Source of the DNA: Trichoplax sp. H2
Taxonomy: Eukaryota > Placozoa > Uniplacotomia > Trichoplacea
Reading direction: 5' to 3'
DNA length: 64,000 nt
Assembly (NCBI GenBank): GCA_003344405.1
Contig: NOWV01000031.1
Location: 186,001-250,000 of the forward strand
The position numbers and the translations under genes were made by a program. Below the pieces are notes generated by a model that was not told the DNA's origin, made no database searches, and saw only the letters and a list, made by a program, of their open reading frames with translations. Below, one piece after another: positions 1 through 13,572 of this stretch (position 1 is its first letter; each line of letters starts with the position of its first letter).

Positions 1-1912
1 AAGATTTTAGGGAATAATGACAATTAATCGTAAACCTAAAAGAGTAAAACCCATGCATAGAAAATATTTTTGTAATTATATACAATAAAGACTCAGCGGG
101 TAGACTTGCACAAAATATATCCTGAAGTTATTGCCTCCGGCTTATAGCCTCAAATGCGCAAATCGCAGTTCACGAAATAAGTAAAAGTGCAATTGAGTCA
201 ACTAATTAAATATCAGTATGCAATAATAACCAAAAAAAGAAGCGACTAACTAACAACAGTAAGGAAGCAGTTAGTTAGCTTAGTGAGTTTGTCAGAAAGA
301 GAATTAGTTGACTACGGTACTGAGCAAATTGTTTATTAACACCTATAATATTCATTTAATAATCAATATCTATCCATTAGCAACTAATGGTAAATAAAAT
401 CAATACAGTATCACGGACATCACTCCGTGACACTTCCATATCAATTGATTTGAATATTACCTTCCGTCTAGCTGGTTGATTAAAAAGTCTTACCGTCCCA
501 ACCATAATTTTAAACTGATTTTACGCCCTCAACAGGACCATTTAATATCGTTTTAGAATATAAGGTAATGGGTTAAAGGGCTATTGTAATTTAAAATCTT
601 AAACCGCTTTCAATTATTTGCTCACTTCACTGATCATAAGTTCGACGACGAATTAATAGTTAAATGCATAGAAGAATATTTCTAGTAATTAGACTTGTTG
701 TTTAGAAGTGGCGCATAACTCTAATTTAAGCTTAGCAATTCAACAGTATTTTATTTTCAAGTTATGAACGTTAGTTTAGATGATAAAGTGCTCAATATCG
801 GAAAGGTATAGACTATTGATTAAAATTATATCTACTAGCATATTGCTATGATAAGTTACGGCAAAATAATCTATTGACGATTGATAAATAAATGGATGCA
901 TAGGAGCATTGAACTTCGGTGGGCAAGAAGAATGTTTTTTAGCCCAAAATGTCTCCATAAATTGTGCCCTACTATAGCTTTATCATATTTTTCCTTACAG
1001 AACAAAGTTTATGCTACTATTTGCACGCATGTTACAATGAATTAAAGATAGATGTTCTTCCAGTACTATCAAAGATATGTAAATAAGCAAATATTAAGTG
1101 TAGGATTTACCGATACGCTACGTTCTAATTTGCTATGTTTAATATCATGACAACTTATAATTTAAGTGTTGGTATCACATATTAATTAATAAGGATCATT
1201 AGTTTGGCTGTATAATTATGAAGAGCAATCTGCCTGAATCTAAGAATCTAACTTGCCTTTAATAGTACCAGAAAAATCTTGGTAAGCAGCGTAAGTTTAA
1301 AGCCATTTTATTTTACTAAAATTACGAAATTTGCGAAACAATCTTGTTACAGATCTATATTATTGGAGACTTTGATATCAAATTCATGGCTAGAGCAAGA
1401 TGATAACTACTATTGAACTCTTTGTTTTCTCTCCAATCTTAGTATGTAGCATGCTTTGTATAGACATGAAATTATACCGATAGTGAACATTGTAAGTGCA
1501 ACCGTTAACGATTAACTTTTGCATACCTGTCGTAACATATATTTTATAAGAAAATTTATCTTGGAATCTATTTACATTCCGTTATCTATAACGTTTTACA
1601 TATTTTTAATAGATAACTGCATAGTTTTATAATATTATCTATACGCTGATATATAATTAATGTTTTTATCGATTCACTATAAACTGACTGTCTTTTTATA
1701 AAGTTTGGGTTCAGTTATGTCTAAGAGACGCTGATAGTGCTACTGTTCCTACTGACGATAGGAGATCGTCAGTATGTACTGTCGTACTTTAAGTTAATGT
1801 CCGGGAGAAAAAGCTTGATAGTAGATTCGTAGTATGATTTTCTATAATAGTTTGACTTTTCTACGTTACAAATTTTGATTTGTAACTGCAATTCAAAAGA
1901 TCGTATAGGTTC
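1..1912. other. Gene-less AT-rich stretch
   Basis: No coding exon with a recognisable domain or convincing splice sites is visible on either strand. It contains two short perfect hairpins: 7-bp arms at 411-417 and 424-430, and 10-bp arms at 1750-1759 and 1765-1774. Confidence 0.6.
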
Positions 1913-2456
1913 TTAAATTTAAATTTAATAAATAAATATTATGGAAAATGTTTTCTATTTTGCTACTTCTACTACCTGTTGCAATATATTTAATTTTCAA
2001 AATTAACATATTTTATCATTTTTTCGCATAATATTTTATATAATTGTTACAAATCTCCTTTGTTACTAGAAAACGGGTCTTAAACACTATCTTCACTAGT
2101 ACTCGTGTTCCCAACTAACTTAGGGACCTATCGTAGTTGAACTAACTCTCGACTAAACAAATAAGCTACTAATGAGTAATAGGTTTAAATTCTTCACTTT
2201 ATTTTCGTTAATCTTAGTCGTAAAATGTACTACAGAAAAACGTAAGAATATTCTTAGCAATAATAGTCAAAAGATCCTGCAAGTGACTAACTGTAATTCA
2301 GCAGCTAGGCTAGTGCTCGGCTTTTTATAGTCTCGGCCAACGCCGATGGTGCACTTGTGAATATTCTTGACAAAGCGACTTACACTGCACATCATACATA
2401 TCCTAGTATAGGAGCTCAGTTTGAAGAAGTTAACATAGATCAGTATAAGTCAACGC

Positions 2457-2476
2457 NNNNNNNNNNNNNNNNNNNN
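2457..2476. other. Assembly gap (20 N)
   Basis: A run of exactly 20 undetermined bases. The sequence right after it repeats sequence found about 560 bases earlier, so the real gap size is unknown and may be negative. Confidence 0.95.
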
Positions 2477-2805
2477 TTAAATTTAAATTTAATAAATAAA
2501 TATTATGGAAAATGTTTTCTATTATGCTACTTCTACTACCTGTTGTAATATATTTAATTTTCAAAATTAACACATTTTATCATTTTTTCGCATAATATTT
2601 TATATAATTGTTACAAATCTCCTTTGTTACTAGAAAACGGGTCTGTCACAACGTCGTTTGCAACAATCGGATTCACGTTCCACATTTATCCTACTCTCCT
2701 CTGTCCTACAGTAAAACTGCCACCAGGCGTCACCACTCGCTCCACTTCAGCGAAGGACCTCAGTCAACAGTAAAGGCGGACTAGAAGCGTCTGGATAAAT
2801 TTACT

Positions 2806-2825
2806 NNNNNNNNNNNNNNNNNNNN
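2806..2825. other. Assembly gap (20 N)
   Basis: A second run of exactly 20 N. It separates a compositionally odd 161-base piece on its left from the second copy of segment B on its right. Confidence 0.95.
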
Positions 2826-5796
2826 TATTCTTAGCAATAATAGTCAAAAGATCCTGCAAGTGACTAACTGTAATTGAGCAGCTAGGCTAGTGCTCGGGTT
2901 TTATAGTCTCGGCCAACGCCGATGGTGCACTTGTGAATATTCTTGACAAAGCGACTTACACTGTACAGCATACATATCCTAGTATAGGAGCTCAGTTTGA
3001 AGAAGTTAACATAGATCAGTATAAGTCAACGCTAATTAACATTAAATGAATTAATGAGCCAACTAGAGCCTTAAGGGTTTGCAAAGTAATTGCACCTTAC
3101 ACTTAAGGTGTTATTAATTAACGTTTACTGACTAAGCGTGTTAGCTACAAGCAGAGAAAATGAACTGTTTGAAGCCGTTTGTTAATATAATAAAGAATTT
3201 TGCAGGTGTAAAAGTGTGTATAATTTTAGTTTTGTAATTCACTTCATGAATGTGAATACATACAAAGCTGGCATCGTTAACGTTGCAGAATGTTCTACTA
3301 GTCATGTATCTATTTATGCCATATTTTATGCACTACCAGTTAGACGTTCAATTGCTACTTACAAAACTATTAATATTGAAGAAACACAGGTAGAATAGGG
3401 TTCAAATATCAACGACTGCTTCATTTAGTTACGCTTGATTTGTGTAAATGCAAGTGTTATATAGTTTTTTAAAAATTATCGTAATGGAATAGATTTATAT
3501 AAATATAATACAATTATCAGTAAAATAATAGAATGATTTTTCTATTACCGACAAAAATATTTATTAAACATTATTTATAATTCTTGAAGTTATTATTGAG
3601 TCTGTAGATTGTAAGTATCTTAAGCAGTGATTTATTAGTCATCTTAATTGAATTACTTGTAATATAACATGTAATCTTTTTTAGGTATAGTGTGAATACA
3701 TGCAGTGGAAACAAGATCTGACATATCGATACTTAGGTTATAAAGCTGTAACCGTAACCTTATCTGAGTAGATGTTATTCCGTTGAGATGGTATATCCTA
3801 GATTTAGCGTTAGATTCTCGAACATACAGTATATGCCCTTGAATATGTTTATGCCGGCTACTACTATCGTAAGCAATAGAAAGAGTTGCGTTCCGTTGAT
3901 TGTTGCTACCTGCTCGAGTCTTGCCACCTTTACAGTTATAGTTTATCAGATACAATGTGACTGTATATTACATTTTAGACATGTTAAGCTATGATGATAG
4001 AAATAGTAATCTTACAATGACAATGAACTAGGTTTCTATCTTCAATCTATGTTGATTTATTGAATCTTAGCTTAAAGTAGAAAGCTATAGCTTGTGGTAG
4101 AATATCATTTTGCTTAGAAAGAAATCCTTCAGTTCTTCATTTTTAGATATCCAACCAACCTATTTATATCGAAATTGTTTATCTTGATGAAGCTTCCGTA
4201 ATACCGCCAAAAATTTAATACGTCGCTTTGTGCGCAAATTTAAATTTCCTTAAGAATCGAAATGTTCTCAAATATAAACACTATTAGCCCCTTAATACAT
4301 TTATATTCAAAAACGTTGCTTATTCTATTTTAATTAATCTTGAATGTAAAGTACATAAATTTCGTTAATATAGTATTATTTCAACCAACATTCTCAGAGT
4401 CAGCGAAAGAGTAATGTTAATGGGATGTTTAACTTGGTAACAATTGCAGATTAGATTGACTTTGTCGGTAATACTGAAGAAAACACAAAAAAGTATACGT
4501 GCAACATAAGTGAAGTTAATTGCGATCTAGCAATCAAAATTTCAAGATCTGGTACAGTAAGTAGTGGGACTTTGTTAGTATTAACTCATTCCTAAATAAA
4601 TGGTCTACATTTAATCCAAATGGCATGCTACTAAATCGGATTGATGATACCATGAAAGGCTGACAAAAACCAGAATGTTCGTTAATACTTTTAGGCGTAA
4701 TTTCAGTAACCTGATTGACACAGTAGAAGACAACTAGACTGAGTACGGTATCTGGTCTAAAATAATTTGTTATCTTAAAATCGGTTAGTAGTCAAGTTAA
4801 GGGTACATTTTAAGAAGGATATCCCGGAAAATAAATAACTTGTGATAGCATGCTCAAAAGAGTCTTTCTATGCGTCAAAGCTCGGTCATTGGCTACTAGG
4901 TGCATCTAATGATGAATGGCTCAGCATTACTTGTACTTGATGCAATGCGATTTATAAAGTATCAAAGGAAAGTTGTAACATGTATAAGGAAAAATCTCCT
5001 TTTTATTGAAAACCCTGAGCCTGTTGGATAGCAGATAGGGTTGCGTTGTAATTAACGTAGTGACTACCATAGAATACGTATTTGTGTTACAATATCTATA
5101 TGACGAAATACAAATTAACATAATAACGTCTATCTCGAATAATATCAACACGACAGCTAATTTTAAGGCATACCAGCTATTAACAGCAATTCTATTTTCA
5201 GTTCCAATCAATTTATTTTACTATACCAAACTCAAGTATTTATTATCGGGTTAATTACGCTTAAGAAATTATATCTACGGTCACGGTCGGTAGATCCTTT
5301 CTTCCACTACCAGGTTAAGGCACATAAGTCGCGATCGCAATTTAGTCTATTATTAAACCAAAGTCATAGGCCTGATGTTTATTCCTGCATGAAGTATGGA
5401 GTAGACAGTATGTGTCGATATCAACAGATTAATTTTCCCGTTAATTTAAGACAATCATGAAAACAATATTAAACAATGCTGTAAAATATAAATAAAATAT
5501 CCGTAAGGATATCGTACATTTGAAAAATGTACGAGATCAATATTGAATTGTTTAGGTGTAACAGGTCATACCAAAGAATATTATTTTTAAGGGTAAACTT
5601 TAAGTTCATGCCTTAAACCGTTGCTTTATTGAAGACGCGATTTACAAATGTGTTGGGTATATTTAGACAGTAAACTTACTAGTTTATCTACTTGCTAACA
5701 TTCATAGATCGAGTTTATATTGATCACTTTTACTCGCTATTAGCTCATGCTTATGTCCTATAAAAGGAGTCCACAGAATTCACTATATGAACATGG

Positions 5797-5850
5797 TAAT
5801 AAAAATGAAATAAAAATGAAATAAAAATGGAGAATAAATAAATAAAAATG
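5797..5850. repeat. Short tandem repeat, unit AAATAAAAATG
   Basis: Three near-perfect copies of an 11-base unit followed by a degenerate tail built from AATAAA-like words. It is a simple-sequence expansion and encodes nothing recognisable. Confidence 0.8.
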
Positions 5851-8720
5851 CATTATGCATGACCTCAAGCGATAGTGTGAATGTTGCAGCTGTTACGGTA
5901 AAGGATTGATGACTGTGTTTTTAGAACTGCTAGTATATATTCCCTATAGTCGATATTACCAAAAGAGATCAGATTATACTAGAAGCTGTGAAGATTTCTT
6001 GTAAAATTTTGACAAATTCTACATTTTATATCTGATGCTTGTAAACGTACCACATATAAATTGGATAAAATATATTAACGGAGTACTTTACAAAGGTTAC
6101 TGCAGTTAAGTCCTTTTCTTTAGACTCATACTTCAAAAAATTTACTATAGATTATTCATGACAACGCTAATTAATAACATTTACATATTAATATTATTTA
6201 TTGTATATAGCTAGGCTTTCAATTAACTCCTTACAAGCTAACAAACGAATATCAATTATGTCATTTAATTCATCACTCGATATTTATGCATACTTACATC
6301 TTGTAATAAAAGAAATCGAGCAAAATTGAGGCAGTATTTCTACAAGGCCATATAACTGCGGTGAATAAACATACACATTAGGCAAACTCGTAATGAGATA
6401 CTTTTCCTTACGATAAATAACAGTTTATAAGATAACGAATAACGCCGATATTCTATCGTAATACAAAGCAGGTGCAACTTTCTAGATACTCACTTGTACT
6501 ACCTAAAATTCTAGCTGCAATATTTGCACACGTAGCTAATGTAAGTTATAGTTTAATTTTAAATGGAGTACATGTATATTTTAATGCAAAGCAATCGTAA
6601 ATTTGCTGTATCTTGGTCAGACTACCTAAAATTTTAGATCTATGTAGGAAAACTAGATTATATTGAGGCCCCAAGTAAATAAGATAACAGATTAGTGGTG
6701 TTCGGTACACCCTATTATGTGTTAGGGGCCTCGCAGACAATTATCCATTGATAGAGGTAAAATATCATTGGTCAGCGTGGTGTAGTAATTAATAGTATCT
6801 AGCTTTACCAGGAAATGATGGAATTATACTGTATGATATTCTGGGATTTGTCTTAAAATTGTCCCCTTTACTAAGAACTCTTTACAAGCACAGGTATATA
6901 TTTTTGAGGTCTAGTTATACTAATTTATATTCAAAGTTGACGACAATAAGCTGAGACACGATATCTTTTGTATAAAACTTAGTTATTCATATTTAACAAC
7001 TTTCCTTGATAAAATGTATCACTGGCTGTTACGGCACTACATTGCCTAAATTATAGAGTTTGAGAAAGTATTATTGCTGACAGTGTTTCTGTGTTATAAT
7101 AGGCGTTATAGTAGCAGTAATTCATTCTTACTAAATCTTTCGGCAGATTAGGGTAGTAATCTGTAGAAGAACTCAAAGTAAGTGCTTTGCGTACGACTAG
7201 TAAACTTGTCATGAAGTAGTCCTTGACATCGGCATATTTCTAATTTCTGTAGTACTTCTGCCAGCATACTCACCTTACGCTTGATGAACTCCTGAAGTAT
7301 CTTATTAGAAGAATTTTAGCAGTTTGTCTATGTCACGGTGCGAACCATCATGAAGAGTAAATGACTAAATTTAGTGTTTAAGATTTATATATGGAGATCA
7401 CTAATAATGACTTACAGTAAGAACTACAGTAGTTATTATTTTGTTACAGTAAATTATGCTGTCTTGTAGTAGTAGTTCTCATAAGGTAACTAATATTAAT
7501 TGATAATAGTGTTATATCTTGTAAAGCTTGTGATGAATATCCTGAAGATATTTAATTATAGATAATACTATAAATAATTCTGTGTGTGGACATACTGTAG
7601 CCTAATTATCTAGAATCGTTCTGTACAAGTCTAAAATTATGAATAATGTATTTATTTATTTAGATATCCGATATGAGCTAAATTTCATGAACTGTTATGA
7701 CTCATACGTGATAGCTACTGCCAAAGGGTATTTAAGCTTGGCAGATAGTTAAATAAAAGAAGAATTTTATAGTTGTTTTAACGTAGAAGCAAAGGCGTCT
7801 AAATTCTTGTGAGGTAGTTAAGGGACACTGAATCCCGGATTTGTTTTACGTTATCTTTGTCGCGAAGTTGGTTTGTGACAGTCTATTATTCTAGTTCTGT
7901 AATAAATTATATTTATTCATGTGATTCTATATAGATGCAGTAATTGACTATTGTAAAGTAGTTAAATATGAAGATTCTACTGAGTGAGTTCTCGTTCAAA
8001 CGTTTAAAGCGGTTGTTACAATAAAGTATTTAAGATAAGAGTATATTACAGAAAGATCTTATTATATATCATTGAGAGTTAGCTGTTGTATTTCTTACTA
8101 TTCGTTTTTGCTCCTAAGTGTAACAATTTCGATTTGCAACATGGATATAATCATGTTTGTATTAGTGGAAGTAGATACGGGGTAGATGGATCTCTGGGAA
8201 TACATACTGTACTAGCAATATTGCTTTTATGAGTTAAAAAATGTTAAATTTGCAGCCTGCCATAAGATAGTGAAAGATTGAAACTTTGACGGTATTATTC
8301 TAATTGGGTCAAGTCCTAATGTTGACATCCTCGCATATGAAGTAAAACACCTAAGTAACAAAGCGTCACAATAGCCATAGAAAATAGGTTTGCAGGCAAG
8401 TTAGCAATCATTACTACCTTAATTTTATAATACAAAAACTGCCCAGTTCTTAAGCAATAAATAAATTTTTATTAAGTAATCAATCTAGTTAAGACAGCAC
8501 AAAAATTCCCTGATTAGGATATTTGATAAGTATATCGCAGTTTAAGGATACTAATAGATTCAGATCAAAGACGTTTACATTGTTTGAAATTCTAAGGCAA
8601 TATAATTCATCGAGGCTGTAGTATAATTAGTCTACAAACTCACTATATGATTATAGTAAGTTACTCATATCTAAAAATCCTCGTTTTGTCTTCATGGCGA
8701 CGTGATATCTTATAAGAGAT

Positions 8721-8990
8721 AATTGTAATATTATATATGAGTGAAAGTGTATTATTCATTCTAGTATCTCATGACAAAAAAATAATATTGAAGAATACTG
8801 GTTATGTTGAATTTTATATCTAGAAATTGTCATTTGTCTATATAGCTAGATAATACCATATAATAAACGATTTTAATATTGTATACAATTGAAAATGTAT
8901 CATTCATTTCTGAGTCTCATGACAAAAAATAATAATTTTGAAAAGTACTAGTTATATTTTACTTGGCACAAAATTTGTAGCTATTTGTAA
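8721..8990. repeat. Two-copy diverged tandem duplication, period about 148
   Basis: The block starting near 8726 (TAATATT, then TCATTC, CTCATGACAAAAAA, and TACT-GGTTAT) is repeated in the same order from about 8874. The copies have diverged by substitutions and small indels. It is non-coding in all frames. Confidence 0.65.
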
Positions 8991-10149
8991 TGAGCTAGTA
9001 TTTAGAAGTTAACTTTGTTCTTATCCAAACTAATGGCAACTGTTAAGTGGAGTATGCAGGCAAAGTTTTAATGCCTATAGCGCTGTTGCTGATGGTAACT
9101 GTTATTGCACACAGATGCGGATGAAATATTTATTTGATTTTTATCATAGGAATTTAACCGTGAAGTATATTGCAAATTCTATCAAATAACATAATGACTA
9201 CTATACAGACGAACTTCATTAAGGTCTGTAGAATAATATACATTTGAATTAACAATTTTACATTTTCCATTAACGATTAGAGCGATATAAATTTAATGAT
9301 GACAATAATTGCTACAGTTTAAATTGAGTTTATTCGACGCAAGAGCAGCTGAAATCGATTTTTTTAACTAAAAATTTCTTAATTACGTAGAAAATATGAA
9401 CTATAAAAGATTTTCTCTTTACAAACAGTGTACAGTTAAGTCGTTTTCTTTATTAAACGTATGAGGCATGACAGAGGTTTGAATAATTAGCCAATGCTAA
9501 GAAATTTTGTTAATTACTTAAATATTGCTATAAAATAATACAACTATAGAGACAGATTTCAACCGCATACGAAATAGAATTGTTTGTTCGCTCTATTAAT
9601 CAATTTTCCTTTAGGACTTTATTACTAATCCTAAATTTAAATTTATCCGCTTCAGTAGTAAGTTTCTACCATGCTCAAATATTTTAACTTTATTAAAATT
9701 TTTGAAATCATTAATGTGGATTCATTTTCTTTTTAATGATATCTATTAGACACTGATCTGAAGAATAATTCTATACATAAGACTACTAGAATGAATATTT
9801 TCTATTACAAGGTACAAGTTATTGATACTTGAATATTCATAACAACTTCAATGAAAGCTTAGAGAATAGATAAGGATAAAACTAGACACAGCTGGTAATA
9901 GATTGAAATACCTTACAGGTATAAAAATAGTTCACTTCATAACTAAATAAAAGCCTCAGAATGGATAAAAGTTTTTGTATAGGTAACAAAGAAAATCTAG
10001 TTATAAAGGTTATGATTATTTCGTGTAGCCTGCATAAATTACGAAAACAGGCATAACCATCTTTCGCTTTTTAAATATTTCAGTAATTCGCTCGTTCTTT
10101 CAATGATCTTAAACTTCGTTTAGCTCTGTAAAATACTCCGATAAACTGA

Positions 10150-11130
10150 ATGGCAAGTAATCAGTCTGATCTAAATTTGGCATTAAAAAATTTATCCTTT
10201 CCTTTAATATATGTCCGCATTACAATCGCTACGGCAGGTATTATAAGCTTTATTAGTTTATTCGCCAACCTATTTCTTGTTTATGTCGTTATAAAAAATA
10301 AAGACATGAGAACAGCATCGTATTTTGGACTAGTAAATTTGGGCATTTCCAATATTTTTATGGCAATAATATATCCAATAACGTCCATTATTATTTACTT
10401 AGCCTATTTCGCCTTGATAGATGTAAGTGTGGGTGTTAATGTGGCTTGTGGTTTTTGTGTACCGGCGGTTGTTTCATGTGTTATCGTTGCTAATGGATCT
10501 TTGGCATTTATTGCTGTGGAAAGGTGTTGTATGATAACTAAATCAATCACAAGAAGTAGTTACATATCACAACCTAAGGCTATTCTAACTTTATCTGCTA
10601 TTTGGGTAATTGCCATCTTGCCAAATTGGCCTCGTGCAATACTAACTATTGATGAGACTTCTCTAGAAACTTGGTGCTTGCTGTACACAAATTCGATCGC
10701 AACGCGGACATCTTTGCTCACGTTCAGTAGTGTGGCAATTATCTTACTTTTGATAATCGTATTAATTTGTCATATTCTAATCAGTAAGCGATTAAAGATT
10801 CATCAGAAAACTATTAAATCATGGAATCGTATATCAGTGAGAGCTATCAATACTAATGAAATTAGAACTACTTCAATACTACGAATTGACTACTCTCTGG
10901 CCTTGCTGCGCAAAGTAACTATTTTGCAGTTTATTTTTGATTTGCTGTGGCTGCTAAGTATTTACGGAACGGTACTAGGTCATGCGGCAAGATTTAATTC
11001 CAACTTTGTTGGATTGATGTACAATCTGCAATATTTCGCTGTTATATTGGCAGGGCTACAAAGTCCTATTGCACATTTTATCGCTATAGAAAGGTTTAGA
11101 ATAGAGTTCATGCGATGTTGTAAATTTTAG
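10150..11130 (+). CDS. Divergent rhodopsin-like (class A) GPCR, intronless
   Basis: The product has 326 residues and seven hydrophobic segments. Two N-glycosylation sequons (N4, N14) precede TM1 at about 22-47, which carries the expected conserved Asn in FANLFLVYVV. TM3 ends in ERC instead of DRY. TM4 holds the conserved Trp (IWVIAILPNWP). An extracellular-loop-2 Cys (ETWC) can pair with a Cys at the top of TM3. TM6 lacks CWxP (DLLWLLSIYG), and TM7 has SPIAHF where NPxxY is usual, followed by an amphipathic helix 8 ending in CC, a likely palmitoylation site. It should sit in the plasma membrane and couple to G proteins, but the ligand cannot be inferred. Single-exon structure is common in expanded animal GPCR families. 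The divergent switch motifs suggest unusual activation or a fast-evolving lineage-specific receptor. Confidence 0.85.
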   Translation: MASNQSDLNLALKNLSFPLIYVRITIATAGIISFISLFANLFLVYVVIKNKDMRTASYFGLVNLGISNIFMAIIYPITSIIIYLAYFALIDVSVGVNVACGFCVPAVVSCVIVANGSLAFIAVERCCMITKSITRSSYISQPKAILTLSAIWVIAILPNWPRAILTIDETSLETWCLLYTNSIATRTSLLTFSSVAIILLLIIVLICHILISKRLKIHQKTIKSWNRISVRAINTNEIRTTSILRIDYSLALLRKVTILQFIFDLLWLLSIYGTVLGHAARFNSNFVGLMYNLQYFAVILAGLQSPIAHFIAIERFRIEFMRCCKF

Positions 11131-11280
11131 GGAAGTGCTGTTAATGGCGATGAATTTTAAAGCAAATTGTATGTCAGGATTTAGATTAAAATTACAGTTG
11201 CTGTTTGATTAATATAATTCATTATAACATAATATAATGCAGAAAAATTTATAAGGTATAGTGTGAAAATAATTTCTGTA

Positions 11281-11298
11281 AATAAATATTGAAATAAA
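11281..11298 (+). terminator. Candidate polyadenylation signals of the GPCR gene
   Basis: AATAAA occurs at 11281-11286 and again at 11293-11298, about 150 bases after the stop codon. This is a plausible 3' UTR length, but in AT-rich DNA the hexamer also arises by chance. Confidence 0.4.
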
Positions 11299-13157
11299 GA
11301 CTTGGGAGTAAAAGTGTCAAACTCTTATTGCGCATCACTCGTCATAATCAAACCAGCTATTTAATACTTTCTCATGCTTAGGGGAATTCATCCGATACGT
11401 CGTTAATAAAGCCAAAATTTACCGCTCTTTTTAATTCTGTAATGCATTAATTTATTTACTGAAAAGAGCATTTCAATAATTGCAGGTTTGTAGTACTTGA
11501 TAAATAGTAACATTGTATTTATGACAAGATAAGTTTAAAAGATTGAATGGATCTATTCGAAGCAGCATAAAGAATTAAAAGACTTCTACGTCCGTTAACC
11601 GCAGCATATTACCCAATTGTCACTTAGAATAAGCTACTTTTAATGATTACATCAGATAGTTTCAATTTCACTTTGACAAATTTTTCACTTAATATTTAAA
11701 ATATTAACGAAAGAGCACTATTTACGAATGTCTACGATATTAAATCCATGCTATTTCATATAGCAATATACACGACATGCCTAAAATACTGACTTATAAA
11801 ACGTTCGCTATAGTCTATTTATTATGTTTACGAAATTTACGACCTTTTCCATGGATCAATCAAGTAAATATAGACCTTAAAATAGTAAAGCCATGATATC
11901 TATTTCCTTTTGTATAGTACAAATGTAAATAAACTTGTATATAATCCCTTGGCTAATTTAAAGCCGTAATTAAATCAAATCAAATATTTAAATTATATTA
12001 AGGCTATTATTAATAGCAATTATTTCTAACATTGAGGATGGCAAAATATAAGCATGAGGTAAGAACTAACATATGATTTCGCACATTTTATTAAATGATA
12101 CCAATTTGTTATACAAATTTTCTCATGTAATTAACGAATCAAACCAGGGATTATGCCAATTACCTAACTACAAGCTATTATGTAATTATTTACATATACC
12201 ATAATTAGTTTGAGTATAAATTCATACTGTTTTGATAAAATTTTTATTACGGTGCTTTCTATCATAAATTAAATCTACGATATATACTGTGAGTTCCCGA
12301 ATTAATCGGATATTATACTATTTTAACACAATTTTATGTAATAAAAATGCTTATAAAGTGTGTGTCTAGACTTTCCGGACACCTCTCTACTGCATGGCGA
12401 CTTCTAAACTGTCCAACAACGTATTACTATACAGTTTTAAGGCACATGCACATAATAGTAATGTTGTAATTGAATATAGTTAACTTTATATATAAATAAT
12501 TAAATATACTGAATTTAATTCAATAGGGAAAATTAATAAAATACAGAAATAGAAATTATAATTAATTACAATTCGCACCTTATGTGCACGTATAGAACAA
12601 TTAATTGAGGACAAAAAAATTGCGCAGGTGCAAACCCTAAGATCAATAGATACTACTCTGCACCAGGTCAGGATTAAAATTATATAATCTAGTAAATATT
12701 GCATGCTTTTAATTCAACTTACAATTGGACCAGAAACATATCTTATTCAGAACTCTCAACATTAGATGCAAGAAAGTTTAGTGATTGTAGATGAAAAGTA
12801 CGATGTCAGGGACTAGCATAGTCTTTAGATATTGGTAATAATTTATTATATTGTAAAAATCAATAATAATTTTATTTTTATTGATATTAAAAAAATTTAG
12901 TGTTCGTGCGTGAATGATATACTGTCTGTATGGCAAAGTTCCTTCAATGGTCTTTTGTGCATTGGCGCTATTTCTATACGAACTAGCTCTCATTGATTAG
13001 TTTTTTCCGTAACATGGTGCTATTTTTGTTTCTTAATTGACTTAGTATTTAATATTGGTACAAATACGAAAGACCACCAGTTGAAATCGCTCATTAAAAG
13101 CACTCAATCAAAGTCAGTTTCACCTGTAGGTTCCAATCATCATTGATTTGATTCCAG
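11299..13157. other. Gene-less stretch before the CARD gene
   Basis: No supportable exon is seen. A 5' non-coding exon of the CARD gene could lie here, because the sequence just before its ATG (TTGATTTGATTCCAG) resembles a splice acceptor. Confidence 0.45.
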
Positions 13158-13572
13158 ATGCCTCTTGAAGCTCATCTTCATCGAATTGTTTTAAAATATA
13201 AAGCTGAATTATTGGACTATTTACCAGGCCGGATATTCTATTCGTGCTTACAACATAAAGATCCAGTATTAAGCTACTTGTGGATTGAAATTGATCGATC
13301 AAAAAGCAATGCAGACACTGGAAAGTCCGCTATAACACAAAATAAAAAAATTCTCGATTCTATTTACAATCAGACTCTAAGTGTTAACGAAATATTAATT
13401 AACAAATTGCTCGATGGAACTGAGGATCATTTTGTTCTATTCTATAAAACTTTGCAAGTACAAAATCATTCTATGTTAATCGCTCTTGGAGAGAAGTTAG
13501 AAGCCGAAGCAAAATCTTATTCAACCAAAATTGCTGGCATAATGAACAATCACATTGTTCCAACAAAGCAAG
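13158..13572 (+). CDS. Exon 1: CARD-like domain
   Basis: The exon encodes 138 residues plus one base; the donor is CAAG|gtaaaa in phase 1. Residues 4-115 match the six-helix CARD pattern: an amphipathic first helix (HLHRIVLKYKAELLDYL), a middle ILDSIYNQTL helix and a closing block DHFVLFYKTLQVQNHSMLIA. That block parallels the F-Y-x-x-L and L-x-A-L region of the APAF1 CARD. A CARD at the extreme N-terminus is the APAF1 position and would recruit an initiator caspase by CARD-CARD contact. The ATG at 13158 sits just before helix 1, which supports this start. Death-fold domains diverge strongly, so DED or death domain is a lesser possibility. Confidence 0.6.

Larger units (their letters stand above)
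1913..3032. repeat. Duplicated segments flanking two scaffold gaps
   Basis: Segment A (1913-2080) recurs at 2477-2644 with only a few substitutions. Segment B (2249-2456) recurs at 2826-3032 with a few changes and a one-base indel. The second copies lie next to 20-base N runs at 2457-2476 and 2806-2825. Fixed-length N runs are typical of scaffolding, so this looks like two haplotypes or redundant contigs laid end to end. It is probably not a biological tandem duplication. Confidence 0.85.
3033..10149. other. Long gene-less stretch with minor repeats
   Basis: About 7 kb with no supportable gene on either strand; open frames here are short and composition-driven. Contents I can see are an 11-base tandem repeat near 5797-5850, a 9-bp perfect hairpin at 5513-5533 and a diverged 148-base tandem duplication at about 8721-8990. 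Confidence 0.55.
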
